Shown piece after piece: positions 17,102-27,059 of a stretch of 64,000 nucleotides of DNA. The stretch's first letter is position 1. Every line of letters begins with the position of its first letter. The translations under genes and the position numbers were made by a program. The stretch comes from Scatolibacter rhodanostii (GTDB lineage: Bacteria > Bacillota > Clostridia > Oscillospirales > Acutalibacteraceae): contig NZ_FZLO01000007.1 in assembly GCF_900197595.1 (NCBI RefSeq), forward strand, positions 1-64,000, read 5' to 3'. A model generated the notes under the pieces. That model made no database searches and was not told the origin of the DNA. It saw only the letters and a list, made by a program, of their open reading frames with translations.

Positions 17102-19051
17102 ATGTTCACAGAGATATTAGATTGGAACAGAGCGGCTAGCGATGCGTTAGATTTTTTACTGACAAGCGGTTTCTGTATTTCTATATTAGAAGTTACATTA
17201 GGCGCTAAAACAGATAGGTATAAGAGATTTTTAAAGTGGACTATGGTAATTGCTGTTATGCAATTGGCTTTATTTTCAGTCACCTTAGGCATGAATGCCA
17301 TTGATGTCTATATTAAAACAACTATGCCTGAATTTTGGGTTAATACCTCTGCGCTGCGACTGATGGTGACCATTCTATATGTTCTTTTCAATTCGCTTGT
17401 CATGCTTTTTCCTACTCTTTTATCGTTTTGGGGCAGTGTATGGATTTATCCGCAGCAAAAATCAGCCAAGATTTTTACGGCTGTTTTAGCGGGGCTTGTC
17501 GTGTCGATTATATCTTCGTACATTAGCCAGTTGTTTCTGTTGCCTTTTTACGGTGAGAGTGTAGACGGTGTCATAAAAGCTATGCCTTCGCTTTGGATTA
17601 TTGTATTATCAATGATTTTGTGTATGTTGGCAGTTTTCCTGCTCTATCAAAAACTTTGTTGTCACCGACTCAAAAAAATGGTCGAAACAGCTGATGGCAG
17701 AATCGACAGTTTTATCCGAATTCCTGTGTTCTCAAGCGTTCTCTTTGCTCTTTTGATTTCAACACTGAGTACATTTGGTATTGGGCCTGCCTCTGTCAGC
17801 TGGATGGATACGACTATTTATGTAGTAGTTTTTGTTTGCTTGATTTCGGCCTATATATTAATGTATTGGTCCATTTTTAGGGGAATGTCACTTTCAGCGG
17901 AAGCGGCAAAAAATAAGGCAGAGTTAGATGTGGCAAAAAATATTCAGGCGTCTGTGCTGCCTCGTACCTTTCCGGCTTTTCCGGAGAGAAAAGAATTTAA
18001 TATTTATGCGATGATGGAGCCGGCAAAAGAAGTTGGCGGTGACTTCTATGATTTTTTCTTTGTTGACGAAAATCATCTCGCCATTGTGATAGCCGATGTT
18101 TCAGGAAAAGGTGTTCCGGCGGCGCTTTTTATGATGACAGCCAGAACACTGCTTAAAAATCTGACACTGACTGGCAAACAGCCTGAAGAAGTATTGTTTG
18201 AAGCAAACAACCATCTCTGTGAAAATAATGAAGCTGAAATGTTTGTCACCGCTTGGCTTGGTGTGTTGCAAATTGACAATGGAAAGCTCTGCTTTGCCAA
18301 CGCTGGGCATAACCCTCCATTGCTGAAAAGAGCAAAACAAGATTACGTCTATCTGGATTACAAGACGTATAAACGAAGTATTATGCTGGGTATGAGAGAA
18401 GATATTGTCTATTGCTGCAATGAAATCTTTCTAAAAAAAGAAGATATACTGCTTTTATATACTGATGGCGTGACAGAAGCCTGTGATAAGAAAGGCGATT
18501 TATTCGGAGAGGAAAAGTTAAAGTCCTTTGTCGATAAAACACAAGGAAACAACCTGGAAGAGCTTTTACAGACTATGAAAGCAGAACTTGATAAGTTTAT
18601 GATGGGAGTAGAGCAATCTGATGATATCACGATGCTGGCACTTAGAGTGGACGCACTATCTGAGATTTTGGAAACAAAAGTATCAGCCGAGCAAACCGCG
18701 GTGGTATCAGATTTTATAGAACAGGTTCTGGAGAATAGCAATTGTCCTGTGCCCATTCTTCGACGTGTTTTAGTGGCCGCCGATGAAATTTTCTCCAACA
18801 TTGTGCAATACAGCAGTGCTGATTCAGCTGTCATTCGTTGCTTGGTGAATGACGAAGAAGTCTGCATTTCTTTTGAAGATAACGGAAAAGCATACAATCC
18901 CTTAGAGAGGGAAGAACCCGATATCACAGCACCGTTGGAGGAAAGAAATATTGGCGGGCTGGGAATTCTTGTCGTTAAAAAGAGCATGGATATCGTGGAA
19001 TATGCCTATTCTGAAGGGAAAAATAGGCTGACGGTTAAAAAGAAAAGATGA
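17102..19051 (+). CDS. Membrane SpoIIE-type PP2C phosphatase fused to an RsbW-like HATPase
   Basis: 649 aa. Residues 1-260 contain about six to seven membrane helices. Residues ~275-510 form a PP2C/SpoIIE domain with VGGDFYDFF, ADVSGKGVPAALFM, GHNPPLL and TDGVTEA metal-site motifs. Residues ~520-649 form an HATPase_c domain with VAADEIFSNIVQYS (N-box) and DNGKAYNPL and GGLGI (G-boxes), as in anti-sigma kinases RsbW/SpoIIAB. One polypeptide could therefore both phosphorylate and dephosphorylate the STAS protein encoded 18 bp upstream. The membrane part is the likely sensor. It is linked by position to the peptide exporter genes downstream. Confidence 0.9.
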   Translation: MFTEILDWNRAASDALDFLLTSGFCISILEVTLGAKTDRYKRFLKWTMVIAVMQLALFSVTLGMNAIDVYIKTTMPEFWVNTSALRLMVTILYVLFNSLVMLFPTLLSFWGSVWIYPQQKSAKIFTAVLAGLVVSIISSYISQLFLLPFYGESVDGVIKAMPSLWIIVLSMILCMLAVFLLYQKLCCHRLKKMVETADGRIDSFIRIPVFSSVLFALLISTLSTFGIGPASVSWMDTTIYVVVFVCLISAYILMYWSIFRGMSLSAEAAKNKAELDVAKNIQASVLPRTFPAFPERKEFNIYAMMEPAKEVGGDFYDFFFVDENHLAIVIADVSGKGVPAALFMMTARTLLKNLTLTGKQPEEVLFEANNHLCENNEAEMFVTAWLGVLQIDNGKLCFANAGHNPPLLKRAKQDYVYLDYKTYKRSIMLGMREDIVYCCNEIFLKKEDILLLYTDGVTEACDKKGDLFGEEKLKSFVDKTQGNNLEELLQTMKAELDKFMMGVEQSDDITMLALRVDALSEILETKVSAEQTAVVSDFIEQVLENSNCPVPILRRVLVAADEIFSNIVQYSSADSAVIRCLVNDEEVCISFEDNGKAYNPLEREEPDITAPLEERNIGGLGILVVKKSMDIVEYAYSEGKNRLTVKKKR

Positions 19052-19071
19052 GAAAGGTAGCGGTAGAATAG

Positions 19072-19554
19072 ATGGATAAGCCGATTTTTAGAGAAAAAAG
19101 CTTACAGAAAATATCCTCGCCAGATGAACTGAGTCAGTATATCAAGGTAGCTTCACCTGGCGTTTGGCTCATCCTGTTTTTTGTTTTAACAATGCTGGTT
19201 GCCCTCATCATTTGGTGCTTTTTTGGAGAACTACCCACTACCATTACTACGATGGGGTATGCCAAGAATGGGGAAATTGTCTGTTATCTTTCGCCTAAAC
19301 AGGCAGAGGAGATAACAGACAGGGTGTCTGTTTCAATTGGAGAATCTAAAGGAGAATTGATTTCCGTTTCAGAAACGCCTCTTTCACAAGCAGAAATAGC
19401 ATTGAAATATTCAGAAGATTATATCGTTGACACATTGGCGGCACAAGAATGGAATCTAGAAATCAAAATACTAGCAAATGGCGTAAAAGATGGACTTCAT
19501 GAAATTATTTTAACAACAGAAACAGTTCGACCTATTTCTTTTTTGCTGAATTAA
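19072..19554 (+). CDS. Short HlyD-like protein of NHLM-type bacteriocin export system
   Basis: 160 aa. One transmembrane helix (about residues 30-54, GVWLILFFVLTMLVALIIWCFF) is followed by a short extracytoplasmic beta-rich region. The protein is much shorter than an HlyD adaptor (normally 400+ aa) and lacks the long coiled coil. Such truncated forms accompany NHLM/NHLP ABC exporters. It ends 9 bp before the peptidase-ABC gene. It probably helps couple the exporter or accept the peptide outside the membrane. Confidence 0.78.
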   Translation: MDKPIFREKSLQKISSPDELSQYIKVASPGVWLILFFVLTMLVALIIWCFFGELPTTITTMGYAKNGEIVCYLSPKQAEEITDRVSVSIGESKGELISVSETPLSQAEIALKYSEDYIVDTLAAQEWNLEIKILANGVKDGLHEIILTTETVRPISFLLN

Positions 19555-19563
19555 GGAGTCGAT

Positions 19564-21744
19564 ATGGTGGCAGTCCAGCGCAAGATAAAAATTAAAACAG
19601 AAAAAATAAAAGTACCGATGATTATGCAAATGGAAGCTTTAGAGTGCGGAGCTGCCTGTTTAGCGATGATATTGGGCTACTTTGGAAAATGGCTTCCGCT
19701 GGAGCAAGTGAGGAAAGACTGTGGTGTTTCTCGTGACGGTTCAAAGGCACTAAATATTTTAAAAGCAGCAAGAAATTATCAGCTTTTGGCAAAAGGCTAT
19801 CGATATGAGCCTGAAGAGTTGAGGCGTGCGGGTAAATTTCCTTGCATCCTTCACTGGAATCTAAATCATTTTGTAGTGCTTTGCGGGTTCAAAGGCAAAT
19901 ACGCCTATCTGAATGACCCTGCTCTGGGTAGTATTAAAGTAAGTATGCAAAAGTTTGATGAATGCTTTACCGGTATTTGCCTGCAATTTGATATCACAGA
20001 GGATTTTCAGAAAGAGGGTAAACCATATTCTGTTGTGCCGTTTGTTAAAGAGAGCTTACGTGGAGCAAAAGATGCTTTTGCCTTTGTCTTGCTGACAGCT
20101 GTACTGGGTGTTTTAATGGGACTTTTATTTCCGGGCTTTTCACGAATTTTAATGGATCGACTGCTAACTGAGAAAAAACCGGATTGGCTCGTTTATTTTT
20201 TGGCAAGTTTTTTAGCACTTGCTGCAATTCAGATTATAGTGCTGATGATTCGTGCTGTGTATAGCTTGAAAATGGAAGGCAAGATTGCCATAACCGCCAA
20301 CGCAGCTTTTTTATGGCATGTATTCTGTCTGCCTATGGAATTTTTTTCGCAGCGGATGGCGGGAGATATTCAGGAGCGTGCTTCTTCTAACGAAAAAAGC
20401 ATAGCTACGCTCATCTATCAAGTTGCTCCTTTGCTTCTTGATTTTGGCTTGTTATTAATTTATCTGTTTATTATGGTTAGATACAGTGTTCTCTTAACGG
20501 GTGTGGTTGTTGTGTCAATGACACTGCATTTGCTTTTGGCAAGAGTAATTTCGGCCAGGCGTGTCAATATCACAAGGGCACAGCAGCGGGATAAAGGCAA
20601 ACTGGCAAGTGTTACGATTTCAGGCATTGAAATGATTGAGACTATCAAAGCCAGTGGAGCAGAGCAAAGCTTTTTTAAACGATGGTCCGGCTATCGTGCC
20701 GCTGTGAATGCAGCGGATGTACGATATATGGGACTGAATCAATATTTAGGCGCATTGCCAACTGTTATTTTATCAATCATGAATGCACTGGTTTTATTTT
20801 TAGGTGCGCTCCTGATGATCAGAGGGGAATTTACCATTGGTATGATTCTAGCATTTCAAGCTTTTGTTACGGCTTTTAGTGCGCCAGCCAAACGTTTGGT
20901 AGAAGCAGGGCAGAGTATACAAGAAATGCGCACGGATATAGAACGCATAGAAGATGTCAGAAAATACCCAACTGACGTTATTTATCATAAACAAGAGGCA
21001 AAACAAAAGACATCTTACCAAAAGCTTTCAGGTAATTTAATGATTGAGAGAGTAACTTTTGGGTATTCAAAGTTAGAAAAACCTTTGATAGAAGAATTTA
21101 GCCTATCTTTAAAAAGCGGAAACAGTGTGGCTGTCGTGGGAGCTTCTGGTTGTGGAAAATCTACATTAGCCAAGCTTATTGCAGGTCTTTATCAGCCATG
21201 GGAAGGTAGCATTTTATTTGATGGAAACCATATACAAGAAATCTCTCGTGAAATTTTCACCGGTTCGGTGGCGGTTGTCGACCAAGATATTATTTTGTTT
21301 GAAGACACAATTTCAGCCAATATCAAGATGTGGGATAGTTCCATTGAAGATTATGAGATGATTTTGGCGGCCCGTGATGCACAGCTTCATGAAGAAATCA
21401 TAAAGCGTGAGGGTGGATACAGGGCGAAGCTTTTAGAGGGTGGTAAGAATCTTTCCGGAGGCGAACGCCAGAGATTGGAAATTGCCAGAGTGTTGGCAGG
21501 CGACCCGACATTGGTAATTATGGACGAGGCAACCAGTGCCCTTGATGCACAGACCGAATATGAAGTGGTAAAAGCGATTCGCAACAGAGGTATAACCTGT
21601 GTAATGATTGCCCATAGGCTATCAGCAATTCGTGATTGCGATGAAATTATTGTTATGGATAAAGGTAGCATTGTGGGACGAGGGACGCATAAGGAACTGT
21701 ATCAAAGCAACAAATATTACAAAGCATTGGTATCGAATGAATGA
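19564..21744 (+). CDS. NHLM-type bacteriocin ABC exporter with C39 peptidase domain
   Basis: 726 aa. The N-terminal C39 peptidase has Gln22, catalytic Cys28 (LECGAAC), His102 (NHFVVL) and Asp118 (NDPA). A six-helix exporter domain (about 160-440) follows. The C-terminal ATPase has GASGCGKST, LSGGERQRLEIARVL and LVIMDEATSALD. The peptidase should cut after the Gly-Gly that ends each of the three leader peptides encoded downstream, while the transporter moves the cores out. All catalytic residues are intact. Confidence 0.95.
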   Translation: MVAVQRKIKIKTEKIKVPMIMQMEALECGAACLAMILGYFGKWLPLEQVRKDCGVSRDGSKALNILKAARNYQLLAKGYRYEPEELRRAGKFPCILHWNLNHFVVLCGFKGKYAYLNDPALGSIKVSMQKFDECFTGICLQFDITEDFQKEGKPYSVVPFVKESLRGAKDAFAFVLLTAVLGVLMGLLFPGFSRILMDRLLTEKKPDWLVYFLASFLALAAIQIIVLMIRAVYSLKMEGKIAITANAAFLWHVFCLPMEFFSQRMAGDIQERASSNEKSIATLIYQVAPLLLDFGLLLIYLFIMVRYSVLLTGVVVVSMTLHLLLARVISARRVNITRAQQRDKGKLASVTISGIEMIETIKASGAEQSFFKRWSGYRAAVNAADVRYMGLNQYLGALPTVILSIMNALVLFLGALLMIRGEFTIGMILAFQAFVTAFSAPAKRLVEAGQSIQEMRTDIERIEDVRKYPTDVIYHKQEAKQKTSYQKLSGNLMIERVTFGYSKLEKPLIEEFSLSLKSGNSVAVVGASGCGKSTLAKLIAGLYQPWEGSILFDGNHIQEISREIFTGSVAVVDQDIILFEDTISANIKMWDSSIEDYEMILAARDAQLHEEIIKREGGYRAKLLEGGKNLSGGERQRLEIARVLAGDPTLVIMDEATSALDAQTEYEVVKAIRNRGITCVMIAHRLSAIRDCDEIIVMDKGSIVGRGTHKELYQSNKYYKALVSNE

Positions 21745-21759
21745 GAGGGTGAAGCGGTT

Positions 21760-23943
21760 ATGGGCTGGTTTGATGAGCAAATTAAAGAACGAATCAAGAG
21801 TGACGATAACCGTTTTGCAGAGGCATTTGCAGAGCTGTCATCTGCTGTAACAGGCAAAAGCGTCTTTCATGAATTTGACAAAGATGGTTTGCAGAAAAAT
21901 AGAGATGCGATTCGCCAAATTTTGCAATATTATCAAATTAAAGAAATAGAGACAGATCAAAAATTTCGAGATGTGCAAGAGCAGCTTTCTTATTATTTAG
22001 ACCCCCATGGCATTTTGTACCGAGAAGTTTCATTAGAAGAAACTTGGTATCAAGATGGAATTTTGCCTATGATTGGCAGAAACCAAACAGGTGAACCAAT
22101 GGCATTCATTGCTAAAAGGGGTGGCGGCTATCAGATTAGAGAGGAGAATAGCCGAAAATGGATTGATGTTACCAGAAAACTGGCAGATCAAATTGACAAG
22201 CAAGCCATTTGCTTTTATCGTGCTTTGCCATCAAAGGGAATGAGCAGCAAAGAGTTTTTGACTTTTTTATTTAAAACTCTTTCTGTCATGGATATTGTAA
22301 TGATGGGTACCGCAACGCTAGTTGTAATGATTTTAGGGTTGGTTTTTCCTTTCATAAACAATACTATCTTTAACGGAGTTGTTCCCACTGGACAAGCCAT
22401 GACGTTACTACCTGTCTTTGTTATTTTTCTTTGTGCGATTATGGGTTCAGCAGCGATAGATATGCTAAAAGCCTTTGTGAAAAGCAGAGTAATGATTCAG
22501 TTGAAAATAACGGCAGAGTCAGCTGTCATGATGAAAATTCTATCATTGCCGACAGCATTTTTTAAACGGTACAGTGCCGGTGAGCTCGCAGAGCGAATTG
22601 GCATTGCACAAAAATTATGTGAACGCTTAACGGATTTTCTTCTTACATCGGTCTTTTCTGTTGTATTTTCTTTGGTTTATCTCGTGCAGATTTTTAGTTT
22701 TTTTCCCGATTTGACATTAGTAACTTTTCTGATTTTGCTTGCTCAATTTTTGCTTGCTATTATTTCGATGTATCTGCGAATGAATTTGCAAAAGAAATAT
22801 ATGCCTTTTGCGGCCAGACAAAGCGGACTTGAATTTTCGCTACTATCAGGGGTGCAAAAATTAAAGTTAGCAGGTGCCGAAAAGCGGGCTATGGCAAAAT
22901 GGGCAAATTCGTTTAAAGATATCGCAAAGCTACGCTATAACCCACCCATGTTTCTTAAATTACATACGGTACTGCCAGTTGCGGTTAGCTTGGTGGGCAT
23001 GGCATTACTCTACTATCTTTCTGTAAAAACTCGTATGGAACCCGCAGGATATATGGTTTTTTATGCTGCCTATAGCACCGTAAATGCTGCTTTTCTCTCG
23101 TTTTCTGAATCAGCGTTTCTTTTTGCAGATGTTCCTTCTATGCTGGAAATGATAGAACCGATTTTAACGACAGCTCCAGAAGTTTCTTCCGAAAAAAAGG
23201 CGGTAACCAGGCTGACAGGCTCGATTGAACTTAATAATGTATCCTTCCGCTATCAAGAAAATATGCCGTTTGTCCTAAACGACTTATCTGTAAAGATTCG
23301 TGCAGGTCAGTACATAGCAATAGTAGGAAAAACGGGATGTGGTAAATCAACGTTACTTCGGCTTTTACTGGGACTGGAAACAGCCAATCGTGGAGCAATC
23401 TATTATGACGGAAGAGATATTTCTTCCTTAAACTTAAAATCGCTAAGGCAAAAGATAGGGGTGGTTTTACAGGACGGTAAGCTGTTTCAAGGGGATATTT
23501 ACGCTAACATTGCGGTATCTTCTCCATGGCTTACGATGGAAGAAGCATGGCAAGCAGCAGAGCTTGCCGGTGTAGCCGAAGATATTCAAGCAATGCCAAT
23601 GGGAATGCGTACACTGATTTCTGAAGGAAGCGGAGGGATTTCAGGCGGACAGCGTCAGAGAATTATGATAGCTAGAGCAATTGCCTCAAAGCCAAGATTA
23701 TTGCTGTTTGATGAAGCCACCAGTGCTTTAGACAACTTGACGCAAAAAACGGTATCCGATTCTTTGGCAAAGTTAAAATGTACCAGAATTGTTATTGCAC
23801 ACAGACTCTCAACCATTCAGGCGTGTGATCGCATTCTTGTTTTGGATAAGGGAGAGATAGTAGAGGATGGCTATTACGAAGAATTGATACAAAAAAATGG
23901 GCTTTTTGCAGAGCTTGCGGAAAGACAGAGAATAAAAAACTAA
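21760..23943 (+). CDS. NHLM-type bacteriocin ABC exporter, permease/ATPase subunit without peptidase
   Basis: 727 aa. An N-terminal domain of ~165 residues of unclear role precedes a six-helix exporter domain and an ATPase with GKTGCGKST, ISGGQRQRIMIARAI and LLLFDEATSALD. It is the usual partner of the C39-containing exporter in NHLM systems, probably as a heterodimer. It starts 16 bp after its partner. AGAGGG precedes the ATG. Confidence 0.93.
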   Translation: MGWFDEQIKERIKSDDNRFAEAFAELSSAVTGKSVFHEFDKDGLQKNRDAIRQILQYYQIKEIETDQKFRDVQEQLSYYLDPHGILYREVSLEETWYQDGILPMIGRNQTGEPMAFIAKRGGGYQIREENSRKWIDVTRKLADQIDKQAICFYRALPSKGMSSKEFLTFLFKTLSVMDIVMMGTATLVVMILGLVFPFINNTIFNGVVPTGQAMTLLPVFVIFLCAIMGSAAIDMLKAFVKSRVMIQLKITAESAVMMKILSLPTAFFKRYSAGELAERIGIAQKLCERLTDFLLTSVFSVVFSLVYLVQIFSFFPDLTLVTFLILLAQFLLAIISMYLRMNLQKKYMPFAARQSGLEFSLLSGVQKLKLAGAEKRAMAKWANSFKDIAKLRYNPPMFLKLHTVLPVAVSLVGMALLYYLSVKTRMEPAGYMVFYAAYSTVNAAFLSFSESAFLFADVPSMLEMIEPILTTAPEVSSEKKAVTRLTGSIELNNVSFRYQENMPFVLNDLSVKIRAGQYIAIVGKTGCGKSTLLRLLLGLETANRGAIYYDGRDISSLNLKSLRQKIGVVLQDGKLFQGDIYANIAVSSPWLTMEEAWQAAELAGVAEDIQAMPMGMRTLISEGSGGISGGQRQRIMIARAIASKPRLLLFDEATSALDNLTQKTVSDSLAKLKCTRIVIAHRLSTIQACDRILVLDKGEIVEDGYYEELIQKNGLFAELAERQRIKN

Positions 23944-23993
23944 CATTGTAGAACTTTTTATCTCGATATTAAAATAATAAAAGGGAGATTTAT

Positions 23994-24221
23994 ATGAGTA
24001 TTAAAGATTTTGTACAAAACCTGACAGAAGAGCAAAAATCGCAGTTTGAGAAGCTCTCTAAAGCAGAAGAAAGGTTAGCATTTGCTAAGCAGCTAGGCTT
24101 TGACTTAGACGAGGAATCTTTACTTTCTGTTTTAAAGGAATTGCCGGATCAAGATTTGGAGAATGTGTCGGGAGGGCGTAAGATTGCACGCCCTGACATT
24201 CGCATGCCAACTCTAGATTAA
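23994..24221 (+). CDS. Nif11-type leader RiPP precursor 1
   Basis: 75 aa. Residues 1-61 form a Nif11-like leader (EEQKSQFEKLSKAEERLAFAK, then GFDLDEE) ending in ENVSGG. The remaining 14-residue core is RKIARPDIRMPTLD. AAAGGGAG lies 9 bp before the ATG. It follows the exporter genes by 50 bp. The core has no Cys or Ser and only one Thr, so lanthionine or sactionine formation is impossible or very unlikely. It may be exported unmodified or altered by an enzyme encoded elsewhere. A small hairpin (TGCGAA/TTCGCA) follows the stop. Confidence 0.88.
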   Translation: MSIKDFVQNLTEEQKSQFEKLSKAEERLAFAKQLGFDLDEESLLSVLKELPDQDLENVSGGRKIARPDIRMPTLD

Positions 24222-24293
24222 AGAGAATGCGAAGTCATTCGCAGAAACACGGCTTTCATACAAATACAGTTTAAAATGAAAGGAGAAATGGAT

Positions 24294-24527
24294 ATGAATA
24301 GACAAGATTTTATTCAGAAATTGACAGAGGAACAAAAGATGGAGTTCGGCAAGCTCTCTACGGCAGAAGAAATTTTAAATTTTGCCAAACAATTAGGTTT
24401 TGACTTAGATGAAAAAGAAATATTGTCAGCATTAAATGAATTATCAGATCAAAACTTAGATGAAGTTTCTGGCGGAGTAAGTCACTATACGTTTCACCCA
24501 TTTGGTGACAAAAAGAAATTTATCTAA
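24294..24527 (+). CDS. Nif11-type leader RiPP precursor 2
   Basis: 77 aa. The leader (1-61) is about two-thirds identical to that of precursor 1 (41 of 61 positions by eye) and ends in DEVSGG. The 16-residue core VSHYTFHPFGDKKKFI is aromatic and basic and has no similarity to the other cores. The start at 24294 is chosen because AAAGGAG is 8 bp upstream; ATG codons at 24276 and 24288 are in frame but badly spaced. There is no Cys. Confidence 0.88.
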   Translation: MNRQDFIQKLTEEQKMEFGKLSTAEEILNFAKQLGFDLDEKEILSALNELSDQNLDEVSGGVSHYTFHPFGDKKKFI

Positions 24528-24574
24528 TGGTACAAGACGAAATATTACTTCAAAATAAAGAAGGGCGGAAAATT

Positions 24575-24799
24575 ATGACTAAAAATGAATTCTATGAGCA
24601 ATTGGACGCAGAGCAGAAAAAGACTTTAAATACGTTCACAAAAGCAGAAGAAATACAAGCTTTTGCAAGCAATCTTAAACTTACTTTAGATGCACAGGTA
24701 GCTTTAGAAATTGCAAGTGAATTGCCAGATGAACTATTAGAAGACGTCAGCGGAGGCTTTTCAACACGTGGTCTGATAGGTAACAATAGCTATGAATAA
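24575..24799 (+). CDS. Nif11-type leader RiPP precursor 3 (divergent leader)
   Basis: 74 aa. The leader is again exactly 61 residues but more divergent (QKKTLNTFTKAEEIQAFASNLKLTLDA), ending in EDVSGG. The core is FSTRGLIGNNSYE, 13 residues, with no Cys. The start at 24575 lies about 6 bp after a GGGCGG element; an in-frame ATG at 24527 overlaps the previous stop and would add 16 non-conserved residues. It is the last gene before the cluster terminator. Confidence 0.83.
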   Translation: MTKNEFYEQLDAEQKKTLNTFTKAEEIQAFASNLKLTLDAQVALEIASELPDELLEDVSGGFSTRGLIGNNSYE

Positions 24800-24835
24800 G
24801 AGTAAAAACTAGTTGTAAAATAGATTCAAAAATAC

Positions 24836-24870
24836 TGACTGTCTTTTCAACAAAAGGCAGTCAATATTTT
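24836..24870 (+). terminator. Terminator of the NHLM/Nif11 cluster
   Basis: The 12-bp stem TGACTGTCTTTT / AAAAGGCAGTCA (one G-U) with tetraloop CAAC is followed by ATATTTT. Confidence 0.75.
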
Positions 24871-24973
24871 AATGGTATGCAATTGAATGCACGTGAAAAT
24901 TAGGAAGCAAGCCAATAAACACTCTTATATAGAAAAATAAAGATAAAATTGTAAGTCCAAAAATATCTGACAG

Positions 24974-25019
24974 CAAAAAGCCCCCCGTAAGAAATGTAAA
25001 ATCTTACGAGGGGGTTTTT
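24974..25019 (-). terminator. Terminator of the collagen-like gene
   Basis: Read on the minus strand, a stem of AACCCCCTCGTAAGA pairing with TCTTACGGGGGGCTT precedes a T run. It lies just beyond the collagen-gene stop. Its plus-strand side is also followed by Ts, so it may act in both directions between the convergent units. Confidence 0.8.
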
Positions 25020-25041
25020 ATAACAAGATAATGTCAAAAGA

Positions 25042-26325
<1,284 letters not shown>

Positions 26326-26522
26326 AGTATATTCCTTTCTTAAAGTCTATTTTTTAAGAAATGATTGAAAAGTATAAGAGAGCTTGTTTGTTTTTTAGGG
26401 GATAGTCAATAAGACGTAACCTATAACAGTGTATGTTGTTTTTTGTTTTAGGTTCTAAATGAGAGTAAAATATTTATTTAGAGGCATACACAAGATTCAG
26501 CATTGCAGAATAGAACCAGAAG

Positions 26523-26551
26523 TTGACAAATTTTAAAGATAAGGATAAAAT
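26523..26551 (+). promoter_or_regulatory. Sigma-A promoter of the zur-cobW operon
   Basis: TTGACA (26523-26528), a 17-bp spacer and TAAAAT (26546-26551). The -10 element abuts a palindromic operator, which suggests repression by direct occlusion. Confidence 0.8.
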
Positions 26552-26583
26552 AACCTAAATGCAATTCATTTGCATCTAGGTTA
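26551..26583 (+). promoter_or_regulatory. Fur/Zur-type palindromic operator
   Basis: The outer half-sites TAACCTA/TAGGTTA and inner half-sites ATGCAA/TTGCAT form a 33-bp dyad. On the minus strand the core reads TGCAAATGAATTGCA, a 7-1-7 arrangement like Fur-family boxes. It overlaps the transcription start of the regulator gene just downstream, so autoregulation is likely. Metal specificity is inferred from the genes. Confidence 0.75.
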
Positions 26584-26629
26584 TGGCATCGATAAAGTAA
26601 AATATAAATATAGGAATGGGATATAGGAT

Positions 26630-27040
26630 ATGCTTCAAAGCTGGCCAGTTGGCCTAAAAAAAACAAAGCAGCGAGAATATGTTTTAACGGCGCTAGAAAA
26701 TATAGATAGACCCATGAGTGCTGTAGAAATTTATGATTTAATTCAAGATAAAAACGAGAACATCAATCTCTCTACGGTATATCGCATTTTAGAGTTATTG
26801 GAGGAGAAAGGACTTATCTTTCGAGTTTCTAGGCCGGGAAGTGAAACAATTCTGTATGAAAAAAATCGATTTCATCATAAACACTACGCAGTATGCTTGA
26901 AATGCCACAAAATGATTTCGATAGTAAATTGCCCTATGCAAGATTTTGTGCCGACTATTTCTGAGACGGGATTTCAGGTTTTAGGGCATAGTATCGAGGT
27001 TTATGGCTATTGTGAAGCTTGCTCGTCACATGCTAAATGA
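26630..27040 (+). CDS. Fur-family metal-responsive repressor (Zur-like)
   Basis: 136 aa. The N-terminal winged helix (QREYVLTALENIDRPMSAVEIYDLIQ...LSTVYRILELLEEKGLI) is followed by a dimerisation domain. It has HHKHYAVCLKCHKM and a C-terminal CEAC, the paired CxxC zinc site. The downstream CobW GTPases and the permease/DUF1980 pair are typical members of zinc-starvation regulons, so Zur is favoured over Fur or PerR. The operator sits at its own promoter. Confidence 0.88.
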   Translation: MLQSWPVGLKKTKQREYVLTALENIDRPMSAVEIYDLIQDKNENINLSTVYRILELLEEKGLIFRVSRPGSETILYEKNRFHHKHYAVCLKCHKMISIVNCPMQDFVPTISETGFQVLGHSIEVYGYCEACSSHAK

Positions 27041-27059
27041 AAGAGAAGGTGGAATAACA

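Noticed and set aside
24228-24243. Hairpin TGCGAA-GTCA-TTCGCA after precursor 1 as a terminator
   Set aside because: It has a six-bp stem with no T tract. It may stabilise mRNA but was not called as a terminator.
26428-26435. Possible sigma-E -10 element (CATACACT on the minus strand) for the collagen gene
   Set aside because: It lies about 100 nt from the start codon with no convincing -35; too weak to list.
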